This document shows positions 15,535-24,427 of a stretch of DNA of 37,178 nucleotides, in pieces. Numbering within the stretch: the stretch's first letter is position 1; each line of letters begins with the position of its first letter. The position numbers and the translations under genes are program-made. The notes under the pieces were generated by a model that made no database searches, was not told the origin of the DNA, and saw only the letters and a program-made list of their open reading frames with translations. Source of the DNA: JBCBEX01 sp038528235 (GTDB taxonomy: Bacteria; Bacteroidota; Rhodothermia; Rhodothermales; Rubricoccaceae); the NCBI GenBank assembly GCA_038528235.1, contig JBCBEX010000036.1, positions 1 to 37,178 on the forward strand. Direction: 5' to 3'.

Positions 15535-17832
15535 CTACCGGATCACCACCACCGGCGTCGTGCGGACGGCGCCGGTGCGCGCATCCTCTAGGCGAAGCGC
15601 GTAGAACCCAGGAGGAAGTCCGCGTAGGTCCACCGCGACGCTCGGTTCCGCCACCGCTGCCAGCGTTCGTACGACCCGGCCAAGCACGTCGAGCACGTCG
15701 AGGCGTGCCTCGGCCCCAGCGGGTAGCGCGAGGTCGACCCGGACGAGGCCGGCTGAGGGGTTGGGGTAGGGTGCTCCGAGCATGAAGGCAGTCGTGGGTC
15801 GCGGCGGCGCGTCCGTGTCGGTCAGGCGCGCGCAAGCCTCGTCCGCGTCGTCGGCATCGAACAACGTCGTACGGACGGCGTCGGGGTTGGCCCCTGTGTA
15901 GGCATAGCAGCTGGGTAGGCAGTCGGCGCGTGCACACGGCGGCGCGTCGAGCGCCGTGCGCGGGTCTGCGTCGAAGGTGTAGCGCCCCCACGCGTCAGGT
16001 TGCCAGAGATCGTCGTAGGCCGCATCGTCCCAGGGGAGCAGCGCATTCGCGTCCGAGGCATCCGTGCCCATCGTCGAGCGCCACTGGTCGAGGTCGTCGG
16101 TTGTGCCAAAGATCCAATCCTGGTCGAGGGCGGCGATGGCGAACGCTGCGTGCGAGGCGTCGGCCGGATCCCCCTCGTGCGACAGGATGTGGTTGCCCCG
16201 CAGCGTGTTGGTGCGCACGACGGCTAACCGGCGGCTCTCGAGCTGGATCTCGTAGCCCTCGCCGCCGATGAACCCGAGGTCGGGCCTGTTTGAGAGGGTC
16301 GCGTTGCCAAGGATGAGGTTGTTGTCCACCCGTGAGTTGTGGACCTGACCGTCAACCTCGGCGAGGTCGCGGATGTAGAGCCCGTTGCCCTCGTTGTTGA
16401 CGATGGTATTCCAGACGAGGGTGTTGTTCGAGACGGCCTGGAGGAGGAGGCCTGAGCCCGAGGCATCGGTGGCGAAGACGCTCGGCCGGACGGTGCGCGC
16501 GACGACGTTGTGCTGGACGAGGTTGTGCTGCGCGTTGAGTTCGAGAAAGACGCCCGCGAACCAGTTGCCGAGGAAGTAGCTGCCCTCGATGACGTTTTCG
16601 AAGGCGTCCGTGTCGAACCACAGGCCAGGCCCCCGGTTGCCCTCGGCGCGGAGCCGACGGACAAGGTTGCGCGACGAGAAGACGAGCTTCATGCCCCCCG
16701 CTTCCCAGCCGATGTCGTAGCCCCGTGCGTTGTTGTAGCGGACCGTGTTGTCGATGAAATAGCAGTCGTTGCAGACGCCCTCGATGCCGATCTGACCGTT
16801 GTACTGCGCGACGCTGTGCTCTACGAAGTGTCCGCTACCGGCATTCGTCCGGTCGGCACCCATTTGGAAGCCGATGGCCGGGTGGAACTCCGTGGTGACA
16901 TATTCGAAACGAGAGCCTGCGCTCCCGGGGCAGATGGAGCCTTGCGTGGGGTAGTTGTTCGTGTGCCGGAAGATGAGGTCGCGCACGAGAAAGTGGCCCG
17001 GCGAGTCCGGCGAGCCACAGCGCTGGAATAGGAATTCGGCCCCGGCATCCACGTCAGGTTGGAAGCCAGACGGGCGGACGCCGAGCATCGGGCGGATGTC
17101 CGTGAGCGGCCGGTCGTTCATCGCGCGGTGGAACTGGACGTAGAGCGTAGGCTCACCGGTGACAGGGTCGAACTCGGCGAAATACGAGCCGAAGCGCTGC
17201 ATGTCAGGGTCAGCCATGCTCGCGCTGACGTCGGCGCGCGTGGCGACGGGGAGGAGGGGGTGTCCATCCCAGAGTGCCACGCCCGCGGGGCCCTCGTCAG
17301 CCAGCGCACCTGAGACCGGCTCGCCCGACTGCGCGACGAGGAGCAGGCGATTCATGACGTGCGCTTCCGCGATGGGGTTGGCCAGCGGGTTGCCGTTCTC
17401 GTCGGTGTTGAAAGGCGGATAGCCCATCGACGACCACGGGATGCCCCGTTCCGCGAGACCGCTCTCGGTCCAGCGCCAGATCCAGGTGTCGCCCTCTTTC
17501 GTCCAGCCGTCCGGGATCGGCGTTGCACCGGAGATGACCACGAGGCCCTCGTCGCCCGGGGCGGGCTGGAAGGCGATCGGCGCCTCGGCCGTGCCGCTTA
17601 CGCTCGGGAAGATGGCCTGGTAGTAGACGCCGCGACGCAGGAGGATCGTGTCGCCGGGGCGGGCCCGGGCCGCAGCCTCGGTAATCGACGCAAAGGGACG
17701 TGCCGCCGAGCCGTCGCCATCAGGTTCTGCGTCTGGAGCGACGTAGAGTTGGGCGTTGGCTGACGTGACAGCGAGGACCGTGACAAGCACGACCGAGACA
17801 CGAAGGAGGACTTCGTACAGAGACAAGCGCAT
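15535..17832 (-). CDS. Secreted right-handed parallel beta-helix protein with T9SS-type C-terminal domain
   Basis: From ATG 17832 the product is 765 residues, starting with a signal peptide (LLRVSVVLVTVLAVTSANAQ). Then comes the DUF1565-like opening common to beta-helix proteins (LYVAPDAEPDGDGSAARPFASITEAAARARPGDTILLRRG). The middle (~residues 300-560) has repeated short strands ending in N, typical of PbH1 repeats: LVQHNVVARTV, NNTLVWNTIVNNEGNGLYIRDLAE, SRVDNNLILGNATL. Such folds are usual in polysaccharide lyases and surface adhesins. The last ~80 residues (PYPNPSAGLVRVDLALP, VLDVLGRVVRTL, GFYALRL) form a type A sorting domain recognised by the type IX secretion system. A Cys-rich patch (CARADCLPSCYAYTG) precedes it. 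Activity and substrate are unknown. Confidence 0.9.
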   Translation of the reverse strand: MRLSLYEVLLRVSVVLVTVLAVTSANAQLYVAPDAEPDGDGSAARPFASITEAAARARPGDTILLRRGVYYQAIFPSVSGTAEAPIAFQPAPGDEGLVVISGATPIPDGWTKEGDTWIWRWTESGLAERGIPWSSMGYPPFNTDENGNPLANPIAEAHVMNRLLLVAQSGEPVSGALADEGPAGVALWDGHPLLPVATRADVSASMADPDMQRFGSYFAEFDPVTGEPTLYVQFHRAMNDRPLTDIRPMLGVRPSGFQPDVDAGAEFLFQRCGSPDSPGHFLVRDLIFRHTNNYPTQGSICPGSAGSRFEYVTTEFHPAIGFQMGADRTNAGSGHFVEHSVAQYNGQIGIEGVCNDCYFIDNTVRYNNARGYDIGWEAGGMKLVFSSRNLVRRLRAEGNRGPGLWFDTDAFENVIEGSYFLGNWFAGVFLELNAQHNLVQHNVVARTVRPSVFATDASGSGLLLQAVSNNTLVWNTIVNNEGNGLYIRDLAEVDGQVHNSRVDNNLILGNATLSNRPDLGFIGGEGYEIQLESRRLAVVRTNTLRGNHILSHEGDPADASHAAFAIAALDQDWIFGTTDDLDQWRSTMGTDASDANALLPWDDAAYDDLWQPDAWGRYTFDADPRTALDAPPCARADCLPSCYAYTGANPDAVRTTLFDADDADEACARLTDTDAPPRPTTAFMLGAPYPNPSAGLVRVDLALPAGAEARLDVLDVLGRVVRTLAAVAEPSVAVDLRGLPPGFYALRLEDARTGAVRTTPVVVIR

Positions 17833-17897
17833 GGCGGAGGGGACAGCCAACAGGGAGAGCAGAGGCCTCCCCACAAACGAGAGGCCTAGCATACTTC

Positions 17898-17912
17898 TAG
17901 GGCTATGCCCTA
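17898..17912. promoter_or_regulatory. Perfect inverted repeat between the divergent beta-helix and sdaA genes
   Basis: TAGGGC (17898-17903) and GCCCTA (17907-17912) flank a 3-base centre (TAT), giving a compact dyad 66 bp upstream of the beta-helix start and ~145 bp upstream of sdaA. Such a symmetric site in a divergent gap is what a dimeric repressor or activator would bind. It could also be chance, since no second copy was found in the window. Confidence 0.35.
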
Positions 17913-18056
17913 CACAAGACGTTCCCGCTGCGTGGCATTGAGGGCTTTTGAAAACGCTCGTTTCAACACCGAGCCCGCGCAGTGAGGCCGTCGCAGCGTA
18001 CGTTCCATGCTGCTCAGCACTGCCACAGCCTTTCGTCCCCATCCGGTCCCTCGGCC

Positions 18057-19493
18057 ATGCCAGCCCTTAGCGTTTTCGACATGCTCAAGGTCGGCGTCGG
18101 ACCGTCGAGTTCACACACGCTGGGCCCGTGGCGGGCGGTTCAGCGCTGGCTCGGCGAACTCGCCGAGGAGATGCCGCTCCACACGGTCGAGCGCGTACAC
18201 ATCGACCTGTATGGTTCGCTCGCGCTCACCGGCCGCGGCCACTGTACCGACCAAGCACTCTGCCTGGCGCTCCTCGGGTTGGATCCGGAAACGGTGCCTG
18301 TCGAGCGCATCCCGTCCCTCATCGCCGACCTCCACACCCACCAACGGATCAGTCTGGGCGGGGCCCCAGCGATCCCCTTCGACCCTGTGTCCGACATCGC
18401 CTACAACAAGGCCGAGCGTCTTGCAGGGCACGCGAACGGAATGCGGTGTACAGCCGCGGCTGGTGATCGCACCTGCGCGTCGGTGTACTATTCCGTTGGA
18501 GGCGGATTCGTGGTCAAGGCGGGAGAGACGGAGGACAGCGGGGCCGAGGTGAGCCTCCCTTACCCCGGGCGCAGACCCCTTGATGTGCTGGGACACTGTA
18601 CCCGTGACGGCTTGAAGCTCGCCGAGATGGTACGCGCCAACGAACAAGCTTGGCGGTCTCTACCAGAGGTGGAGGCTCGGCTGCGCCAGATTTGGCACGT
18701 GATGCGCGACGGCGCCTACCGCGGGTGCCACACCGAGGGGACGTTGCCCGGCGGTCTAGGCGTGCAGCGCCGTGCGGCGAGGCTCAACCGGACGCTTTTC
18801 GGGCTGGCAGTGGGCGAGCCACGACCCTACACCCATGCCGAGGAGTGGATCGCGGCGATCCGGTCTCGAACGTGGAGCTTTCAACAGGTGCTCAAGTGGG
18901 TCAGCGCATTCGCCCTCGCCATCAACGAGGAGAACGCCAACCTCGGGCGCGTCGTCACAGCCCCCACCAACGGCGCCGCGGGCGTTATCCCCGCAGTGCT
19001 GCTCTACCACGTGTGCTTCGCCGATGAACCCGTGTCCGAGGCCGCGCTCTTCGACTTTCTGATGGTGGCCGGGGAAGTCGGCACGCTGTTTAAAAAAGGG
19101 GCGACCATTTCCGCGGCTATGGGCGGCTGCCAAGCCGAGGTCGGCGTATCGAGTGCGATGGCGGCGGCGGCGCTCGCCGAGGCGCGCGGTGCTACCGTCC
19201 CCCAAGCGCTCATGGCCGCCGAGATCGCGATGGAGCATCACCTCGGACTCACGTGCGACCCCATCGGCGGCCTCGTGCAAGTCCCCTGCATCGAGCGCAA
19301 CACGATGGGCGCCGTGAAGGCGATCAACGCGGCCGAGCTTGCTCTCGAAGGGGACCCCACCCAGGCGAAGGTGACGCTTGACGAGGTGATCGAGACGATG
19401 CGGCAGACCGCCGCTGACATGAGCGATCGCTACAAGGAGACCTCCCAGGGCGGCCTGGCGGTGAACGTATCGGTGCGGATCGCCGAGTGTTGA
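18057..19493 (+). CDS. sdaA: L-serine ammonia-lyase (iron-sulfur type, single chain)
   Basis: From ATG 18057 (MPALSVFDMLKVGVGPSSSHTLG) the product is 478 residues, normal for single-chain SdaA. The N-terminal beta domain contains VGPSSSHTLGPWRA. The C-terminal alpha domain contains the [4Fe-4S] ligands: Cys358 (GGCQAEVG), Cys400 (LTCDP) and Cys411 (VPCIERN). The loops AINEENANLGRVVTAPTNGAAG and NTMGAVKAINAAELAL are also hallmarks. The enzyme deaminates L-serine to pyruvate and ammonia in the cytoplasm and is oxygen-sensitive because of its cluster. The upstream in-frame ATG at 17982 adds 25 residues not found in relatives. It is followed by a histidine kinase whose ATG lies 96 bp downstream. 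No serine transporter is adjacent. Confidence 0.97.
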   Translation: MPALSVFDMLKVGVGPSSSHTLGPWRAVQRWLGELAEEMPLHTVERVHIDLYGSLALTGRGHCTDQALCLALLGLDPETVPVERIPSLIADLHTHQRISLGGAPAIPFDPVSDIAYNKAERLAGHANGMRCTAAAGDRTCASVYYSVGGGFVVKAGETEDSGAEVSLPYPGRRPLDVLGHCTRDGLKLAEMVRANEQAWRSLPEVEARLRQIWHVMRDGAYRGCHTEGTLPGGLGVQRRAARLNRTLFGLAVGEPRPYTHAEEWIAAIRSRTWSFQQVLKWVSAFALAINEENANLGRVVTAPTNGAAGVIPAVLLYHVCFADEPVSEAALFDFLMVAGEVGTLFKKGATISAAMGGCQAEVGVSSAMAAAALAEARGATVPQALMAAEIAMEHHLGLTCDPIGGLVQVPCIERNTMGAVKAINAAELALEGDPTQAKVTLDEVIETMRQTAADMSDRYKETSQGGLAVNVSVRIAEC

Positions 19494-19589
19494 TGACCAC
19501 GTAGCAGTGTCCGACGTAGTCTTGCGCCAGAGGGGGGGGCGTTGCTTCCTTGGGAGCGTATCGATTGTCCGACCAGCATCGCCGCGCTC

Positions 19590-21056
19590 ATGGATGCCAT
19601 GCGCCTGCATCCGTTGACTCTTCAGTTCACCGACGCCGCGACCGAGCGTGCGTTCTGGACGGGCTACACGACCCGGATGGGTCGGCAGGTGCGATGGCTG
19701 CTGCTGCTCGGCGTCGGGATGCTTGTGCCCTACGGCCTCGTGGACGCCCGGGTAGCGCCCGAGTACGTGGGCACGCTGTGGGGCCTCCGCATTGGGACCG
19801 CGGTCACACTCGTGGGCATCGTTTCGGTGCTGTTCGCGAGGCGAGCGCAACGGCTGTTCACGTCAATCGTGGCGTTGGCAAGCCTTGTCACAGGGCTCGG
19901 GTTGGTGGCCGTGGGCTGGTACTGGGGGCTGGCCGGGACGCTCTCCACCCACCCAGGCATCATCGTGCTTCTGTTCTTCGTGCATGTCCTTATCCGCATG
20001 CGCTTTGTGCATGCGGCGCTCGTGGGCGCCGTGATCTCGGCAGCGTACCTCGTCCAGTTGTCCATACATCCAGTCGCCACAGGGCTCGACGTCTTGGAGC
20101 AGGGCGCGGCACTACTCGTTGCGAACGTAGTCGGGATGGCTGCCAGCTACACGCTCGAGCGATACGCGCGCCGTGTCTATTGGCAGACGCGCCGCCTCGA
20201 AGCCCGGGGCGAGGAGCTCCGCGTCGCTAACACGGAGCTCACGAATGCGCTCGATCACTTGCAAAGCACGCAGGCGCAGCTCGTCCAGAGCGAAAAGATG
20301 GCGTCGCTCGGGCAACTCACCGCCGGAATCGCGCACGAGATCAAGAACCCGCTCAACTTCGTCACCAACTTCGCGGGACTCTCGCAGGAACTCGTCGCCG
20401 AGCTCGAAGCAGAAAGCGATCCCGACGAGCGCTCGGCCTTGCTCGCCGACTTGAAGTCGTGTGCGGCGAAAATCGACAAGCACGGACGGCGCGTGGATGC
20501 CATCGTGCGGCGCATGATGGAGTTGGCGCGGGGCGGGGAGGGCACGCGTGCGGCGGTGGCACTCAATCCGCTCGTTCGCGAGTACGCCGAGATTGCCTAC
20601 CACAGCATGCGCGCCCAGCACCCCGATTTCGATGTGACGCTAGACTGGAGCTTCGCAGAAGAGGCGGGCGACGTGCTCGTCGCCCATCGCGAACTCGGGA
20701 GTGTGCTCGCCAACCTCCTCGACAACGCCTTCGACGCGACCCGAGAGCGGGCCACTTCCGCCGACGCGTCCTATATACCGGCAGTGTCTGTGTCCACGGT
20801 TAGAGCGGGCAAGCACGTAGAAATCCGTATCGAAGACAACGGGTCGGGCATCCCAGAGTCGGTTCAGGCCAACATCTTCGAACCGTTCTTCACCACGAAG
20901 CCGACGGGCGAAGGGACCGGCCTCGGCCTGTCGCTCGCCCACGACATCGTCGTCCAAGGATATGGCGGCGCGCTGACCGTCGAGAGCATCCCAGGCGAGG
21001 GGACGTGCTTCGTGATCACGTTGCCAAGCCACGCAGCAGAGTCGTCGGCCGCGTGA
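19590..21056 (+). CDS. Membrane-bound sensor histidine kinase
   Basis: From ATG 19590 the product is 488 residues (a second ATG at 19599 is equally possible). An N-terminal membrane module of about six helices (for example WLLLLGVGMLVPYGLVDARV, TAVTLVGIVSVLFA, GIIVLLFFVHVLIRMR, AALLVANVVGMAASYTLE) is followed by a linker coiled coil. The dimerisation/phosphoacceptor segment is ASLGQLTAGIAHEIKNPLNFV with His249. The ATPase domain has N-box LANLLDNAFDAT, G1 IEDNGSGIPE, F-box IFEPFFTTKPTG and G2 GTGLGLSLAHDIVVQGYGG. This HKATPase is of the NtrB/ZraS-like subgroup. There is no periplasmic sensor domain, and no cognate response regulator is adjacent, so it is an orphan kinase. Its convergence on the DUF1501 gene leaves only 18 bp. 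Confidence 0.95.
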   Translation: MDAMRLHPLTLQFTDAATERAFWTGYTTRMGRQVRWLLLLGVGMLVPYGLVDARVAPEYVGTLWGLRIGTAVTLVGIVSVLFARRAQRLFTSIVALASLVTGLGLVAVGWYWGLAGTLSTHPGIIVLLFFVHVLIRMRFVHAALVGAVISAAYLVQLSIHPVATGLDVLEQGAALLVANVVGMAASYTLERYARRVYWQTRRLEARGEELRVANTELTNALDHLQSTQAQLVQSEKMASLGQLTAGIAHEIKNPLNFVTNFAGLSQELVAELEAESDPDERSALLADLKSCAAKIDKHGRRVDAIVRRMMELARGGEGTRAAVALNPLVREYAEIAYHSMRAQHPDFDVTLDWSFAEEAGDVLVAHRELGSVLANLLDNAFDATRERATSADASYIPAVSVSTVRAGKHVEIRIEDNGSGIPESVQANIFEPFFTTKPTGEGTGLGLSLAHDIVVQGYGGALTVESIPGEGTCFVITLPSHAAESSAA

Positions 21057-21074
21057 ACAGCGAGGGCAGCCGCG

Positions 21075-22718
21075 TCAAGCGCGCGTCACCGTCCACGTAT
21101 GCTCGGTCCGAAGCGGCTGCGTGAAGGCGACCAGGCGCACAAAGTAGGTCCCCGCGGCGAGCCCTGACCCCTCCACCGTGATGGAGTGGCGCCCCGCGTC
21201 GAGAACGCCACGTTGGAGCGTGCGCAGCCGCCGGCCGGCGGTGTCGTAGAGCGCCACGTCAACGTCGGCGGCCTCTTCCAGCGAGAACGCGAGCGACGTG
21301 CGCTGGCGGAACGGGTTGGGGAAGGCTGATTCGTAGCGGACGAACTCCGGCGATGGGTCAGGCGGCAGCGTCGGGTCGGGCGGCGATGTGTCGGCGTCGA
21401 GGAAGCCGAGGGCCTCGTAGGTCCCGCCAAGCACGCCTGCAGTGGCGTCGGCGCTGAGGCCGAGCCAGCGCTCCAGCAAGGTCGCATAGAGCGCGCGAAA
21501 GTCCGTGGTGTTGGCCGGGTTGCCTTTGTCGTCCAGCGCCGTGAGGTCTGGGAAGCCGCCAAACATCCCCCCGTTCACGGAGTCGCCCACGACGATGGTT
21601 GGTGCGGCTGTGCCGTGGTCTGTCCCCCCCGAGCCATTCTCCGCGAGCCTGCGGCCAAATTCGGAGAACGTCATCACCACCACGCGCTCAGCGTCGCCGG
21701 AGGCGCGGAGGTCGTTCATGAAAGCGTCGATCGCCTGACCGAGTGCACGCAGCAGGAACGTGTGCACGTTGGCCTGACGCGCGTGCGTGTCGAAGCCGTC
21801 CAGCGAGACAAGGTAGACGCGCGCGCCGAGGCGTCCCTTGATGAGCCGCGCCGTGGCAGCGAGCGACTTCGGCATCTCGTAGAGCGGGCCGTAGTCCGGC
21901 GCATTGGCCGATGCTCCTGCCTCGTACGCCTGCTGGATGACCTCGCGGTAGATGACGGATGCGTTCGCCAGGGCGCGGACGAAGGCGAGTTCCTCACCGA
22001 AGCGGGTCGCCGGGACATCGCTCGGGTCATAGGCTGCCGCGCCGGAGGCGACGCGCTCGACGGCTTGGGCGCTGGCGAACGTCATCGCCAGGTTGGTGCT
22101 CTCCGCCTGGAAAAGCACCGGCACGGACGCGCCAATCTGCACGGCGGGCGGCGCCGGGGGCGGATTCGTCTCGTAGTCAGGAAACTCCTCCAGCAGGCCT
22201 CGGCCCATCCATCCGGTAGTGCCTGACTCCGTGTCCGCCGTCGCGACGATGTCTGTCGAGCGGAAGTGCGAGAGGTTGTGGTCAGGGTAGCCAACCCCCT
22301 GAACGACGGCCATCTTGCCGTCGCCCCAGAGGCCCTCCAGCGCACCAAGCTCGGCGTTGAGCCCGAAATCGTCCGTCAGTGGGAGGGTCTCGGCACGTGG
22401 AATCGCGAGCGTGGGGCGCGCCTGGTAGTAGAGGTCGTTGGAGACCGGGATGATGGTGTTGAGGCCGTCATTGCCCCCGTTGAGCTGGATCAGGACGAGG
22501 ACACGGTCGGTTTCGAGCCCAGCGAGGTGGTGCAAAAAGGGCGTTTGCGCGAGCGTCCGTACCGGGGTGCCGCCGAGCAGCATGCCGCCTGCCGTGGCCG
22601 CGAGTCCAGAGCGTACGAGGAAGTCGCGCCGCGTCCAGATGCGGTGGTCAGCGTCATGCGCGTGCCCGTCCTCAAGCGCGATGGCGCGGGGGCGATGGAG
22701 GGAATGATGGTCGCACAT
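21075..22718 (-). CDS. DUF1501 family protein, Tat-type signal, T9SS-type C-terminal domain
   Basis: From ATG 22718 (MCDHHSLHRPRA) the length is 547 residues. A twin-arginine signal is visible (TRRDFLVRSGLAATAGGMLLGG, Arg30-Arg31). The body has the DUF1501 (alkaline-phosphatase-superfamily-like) blocks: RVLVLIQLNGGNDGLNTIIP, LEGLWGDGKMAVVQGVGYP, NLSHFRSTDI, DGFDTHARQ, VVVMTFSEFGRRLAENGSGGTDHGTA. These Asp/His residues match the metal-binding positions of the superfamily, but activity in this family is unproven. The C-terminus (SAFPNPFRQRTSLAFSLEEA, YDTAGRRLRTLQ, GTYFVRLVAF) is a T9SS sorting domain. It is the downstream partner of the DUF1800 gene, 65 bp away, a pairing common in marine Planctomycetota, Bacteroidota and relatives. 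Confidence 0.93.
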   Translation of the reverse strand: MCDHHSLHRPRAIALEDGHAHDADHRIWTRRDFLVRSGLAATAGGMLLGGTPVRTLAQTPFLHHLAGLETDRVLVLIQLNGGNDGLNTIIPVSNDLYYQARPTLAIPRAETLPLTDDFGLNAELGALEGLWGDGKMAVVQGVGYPDHNLSHFRSTDIVATADTESGTTGWMGRGLLEEFPDYETNPPPAPPAVQIGASVPVLFQAESTNLAMTFASAQAVERVASGAAAYDPSDVPATRFGEELAFVRALANASVIYREVIQQAYEAGASANAPDYGPLYEMPKSLAATARLIKGRLGARVYLVSLDGFDTHARQANVHTFLLRALGQAIDAFMNDLRASGDAERVVVMTFSEFGRRLAENGSGGTDHGTAAPTIVVGDSVNGGMFGGFPDLTALDDKGNPANTTDFRALYATLLERWLGLSADATAGVLGGTYEALGFLDADTSPPDPTLPPDPSPEFVRYESAFPNPFRQRTSLAFSLEEAADVDVALYDTAGRRLRTLQRGVLDAGRHSITVEGSGLAAGTYFVRLVAFTQPLRTEHTWTVTRA

Positions 22719-22783
22719 GGGGGTGGAGGCAAGCGGCTGGGTGCAGGGCAATCGCGCAGGCGGTCGAGCAGGTTAGCTGGCGT

Positions 22784-24262
22784 CTAGGTCAGCTGGAATT
22801 CGGGTAGCTCGGCGAGGTGGCTCAGCAGCGCGAGGTAACGGGGGCGGACGCCCATGTCGGACGGGTCCCACTCGTAGGGGGGCAGGCCGCCCAAGAGGAT
22901 GTCTCCGAGCACGCGCTCGTCCTCCTCGCCGAGCGGTACCGCGAGCAGGTGAAGCGCGAGATCAACGGCGAGAGTCTGCGCATCGAACGGGTCGGGGAAC
23001 GTCAGCGCGAGCGCCTGCACGTTGGCGAGCACACCGCTCATGTTCTGCGCGGTCAACGTCCACCGCCTCGGTAGGGAGTCGGTTGTCAGCCAGCCGCGTC
23101 CGCGCGGCCAACCACCGACGTTAGGCGGCTGGAAGTAAGGCTGCTCCAGCCGTTCGAGTTGTAGGCTGAGCTTGCCGAGTTGGCTCTCCGGCAACGCGCT
23201 GGTGCCGGTCTCTCGATAGCGGCCGATCAGGAACGACACCGCATCGGAGACCTGTGCGCCGATCACGCCAGCGTCGAAGAAGGCTTCGCTCCGCAGGAGG
23301 CGCTCGACAATTGGATCGATGGCCCAGTCGGTCTTGAACTGCGCGGCGAGCGTCTCGACGTGGGCAGGGTTGGCCGGTGCCGCGACAAAGGCTTCGTAGA
23401 GCCGCGTGCAGACGTAGTGTGCAATCGCGTCCGCACGGGCCTCGAACAGCCAATCGATCGCGCTCGCATAGTCAAACTGGTCCGTGCGGCCGAAGAGCGT
23501 CTTCGCACCGTCGTCGTGGCGGGCCGGGTCAAACTCGGCGACGAGTGTGCGCGGGTTGACGGTCCAGCCAGTGAGCGCCCGGGCGAGTTCACGCACGTCG
23601 TCCTGCGTGTAGTTGGGCGAACCGTCGGGGGCTTCGAGGCCCATCGTGAACAGCTCCATCAACTCGCGAGCGTAGTTCTCATTCGGCATGCCTACCGCGT
23701 TGCTGATCCCATCGAGGAAGATCAGCATCGCGGGCGTGAGGCCCATGTCGAACACAAACTGCTTGAAGTTGCCCAGCGCATGCGTGCGGATGGTCTGCAC
23801 ATAGACGAAGGCGTGCCGCGCGAGGTCGTAGCGGAAGACGGACGCGACGAAGTGGTTCTGCCAGAACACCGTCAGCTTGTCGCGCAGCGTCGGTGCGAAG
23901 TAGCTGCTCAGCAGATCGAGCTCGAATTCGCGCCGCCAGCGTCGGTTGTCGGACGTGTACTGGCTGTAGGCCGCCGTGCCGCGCTCGGGGCGGTCGAGTT
24001 CAGCCCAGTCGGGAGGCGTCAGCAGGGGCGCCCGACGCCCGGCGTCGAGGACCTGGGAGACGGCGGCTTGCGCTGGCGACGATCGAAACGCGTCCACCTC
24101 GGGCACGGTCGCGCCGAAGCCGGTCCGGCGGAGGAGGTGGCGTATCCGGCGCTCGTCCCACGGTGCACCGGCCGATGGGGAGAACGGAGCGAGAGAGCCC
24201 ACAGGCATCGGCGACAAGGCCGGGGCAGCAGGACGACGAAAAAGGAACGAGCGGCGGTCCAT
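22784..24262 (-). CDS. DUF1800 family secreted protein
   Basis: The 492-residue product begins MDRRSFLFRRPAAP, resembling a degenerate Tat-type start, and lacks a strong hydrophobic core, so its export route is unclear. Family landmarks are present: RRIRHLLRRTGFGATVPEVDAF near the N-terminus, LRDKLTVFWQNHFVAS, DGISNAVGMPNENYARELMELFTMG, DDVRELARALTGWTVN and FQPPNVGGWPRGRGWL. DUF1800 proteins are nearly always encoded next to DUF1501 proteins, as here (DUF1501 starts 65 bp downstream). They are thought to act together at the cell surface or in the periplasm, but neither has an established biochemical role. No sorting domain is visible at its C-terminus, unlike its partner. Confidence 0.93.
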   Translation of the reverse strand: MDRRSFLFRRPAAPALSPMPVGSLAPFSPSAGAPWDERRIRHLLRRTGFGATVPEVDAFRSSPAQAAVSQVLDAGRRAPLLTPPDWAELDRPERGTAAYSQYTSDNRRWRREFELDLLSSYFAPTLRDKLTVFWQNHFVASVFRYDLARHAFVYVQTIRTHALGNFKQFVFDMGLTPAMLIFLDGISNAVGMPNENYARELMELFTMGLEAPDGSPNYTQDDVRELARALTGWTVNPRTLVAEFDPARHDDGAKTLFGRTDQFDYASAIDWLFEARADAIAHYVCTRLYEAFVAAPANPAHVETLAAQFKTDWAIDPIVERLLRSEAFFDAGVIGAQVSDAVSFLIGRYRETGTSALPESQLGKLSLQLERLEQPYFQPPNVGGWPRGRGWLTTDSLPRRWTLTAQNMSGVLANVQALALTFPDPFDAQTLAVDLALHLLAVPLGEEDERVLGDILLGGLPPYEWDPSDMGVRPRYLALLSHLAELPEFQLT

Positions 24263-24427
24263 GGCGAGAAGCCATTATGGGGCGAGAGTAGCGGGGACAT
24301 GGGCCCCCGATCAAACCTCCCACCGTGTTCGCTGGGCCGGCTTTGATGCTGTTCGATGGAACGCTCGTGTGACGTTCCTGGCAGGAAAACCTGAGCCGTT
24401 TGCACGGTGCGGACCGCTCGCGAGGAC

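Noticed and set aside
23180..24346. Plus-strand open frame of 388 codons over the DUF1800 gene
   Set aside because: Shadow of the DUF1800 coding sequence; composition biased and no family resemblance.
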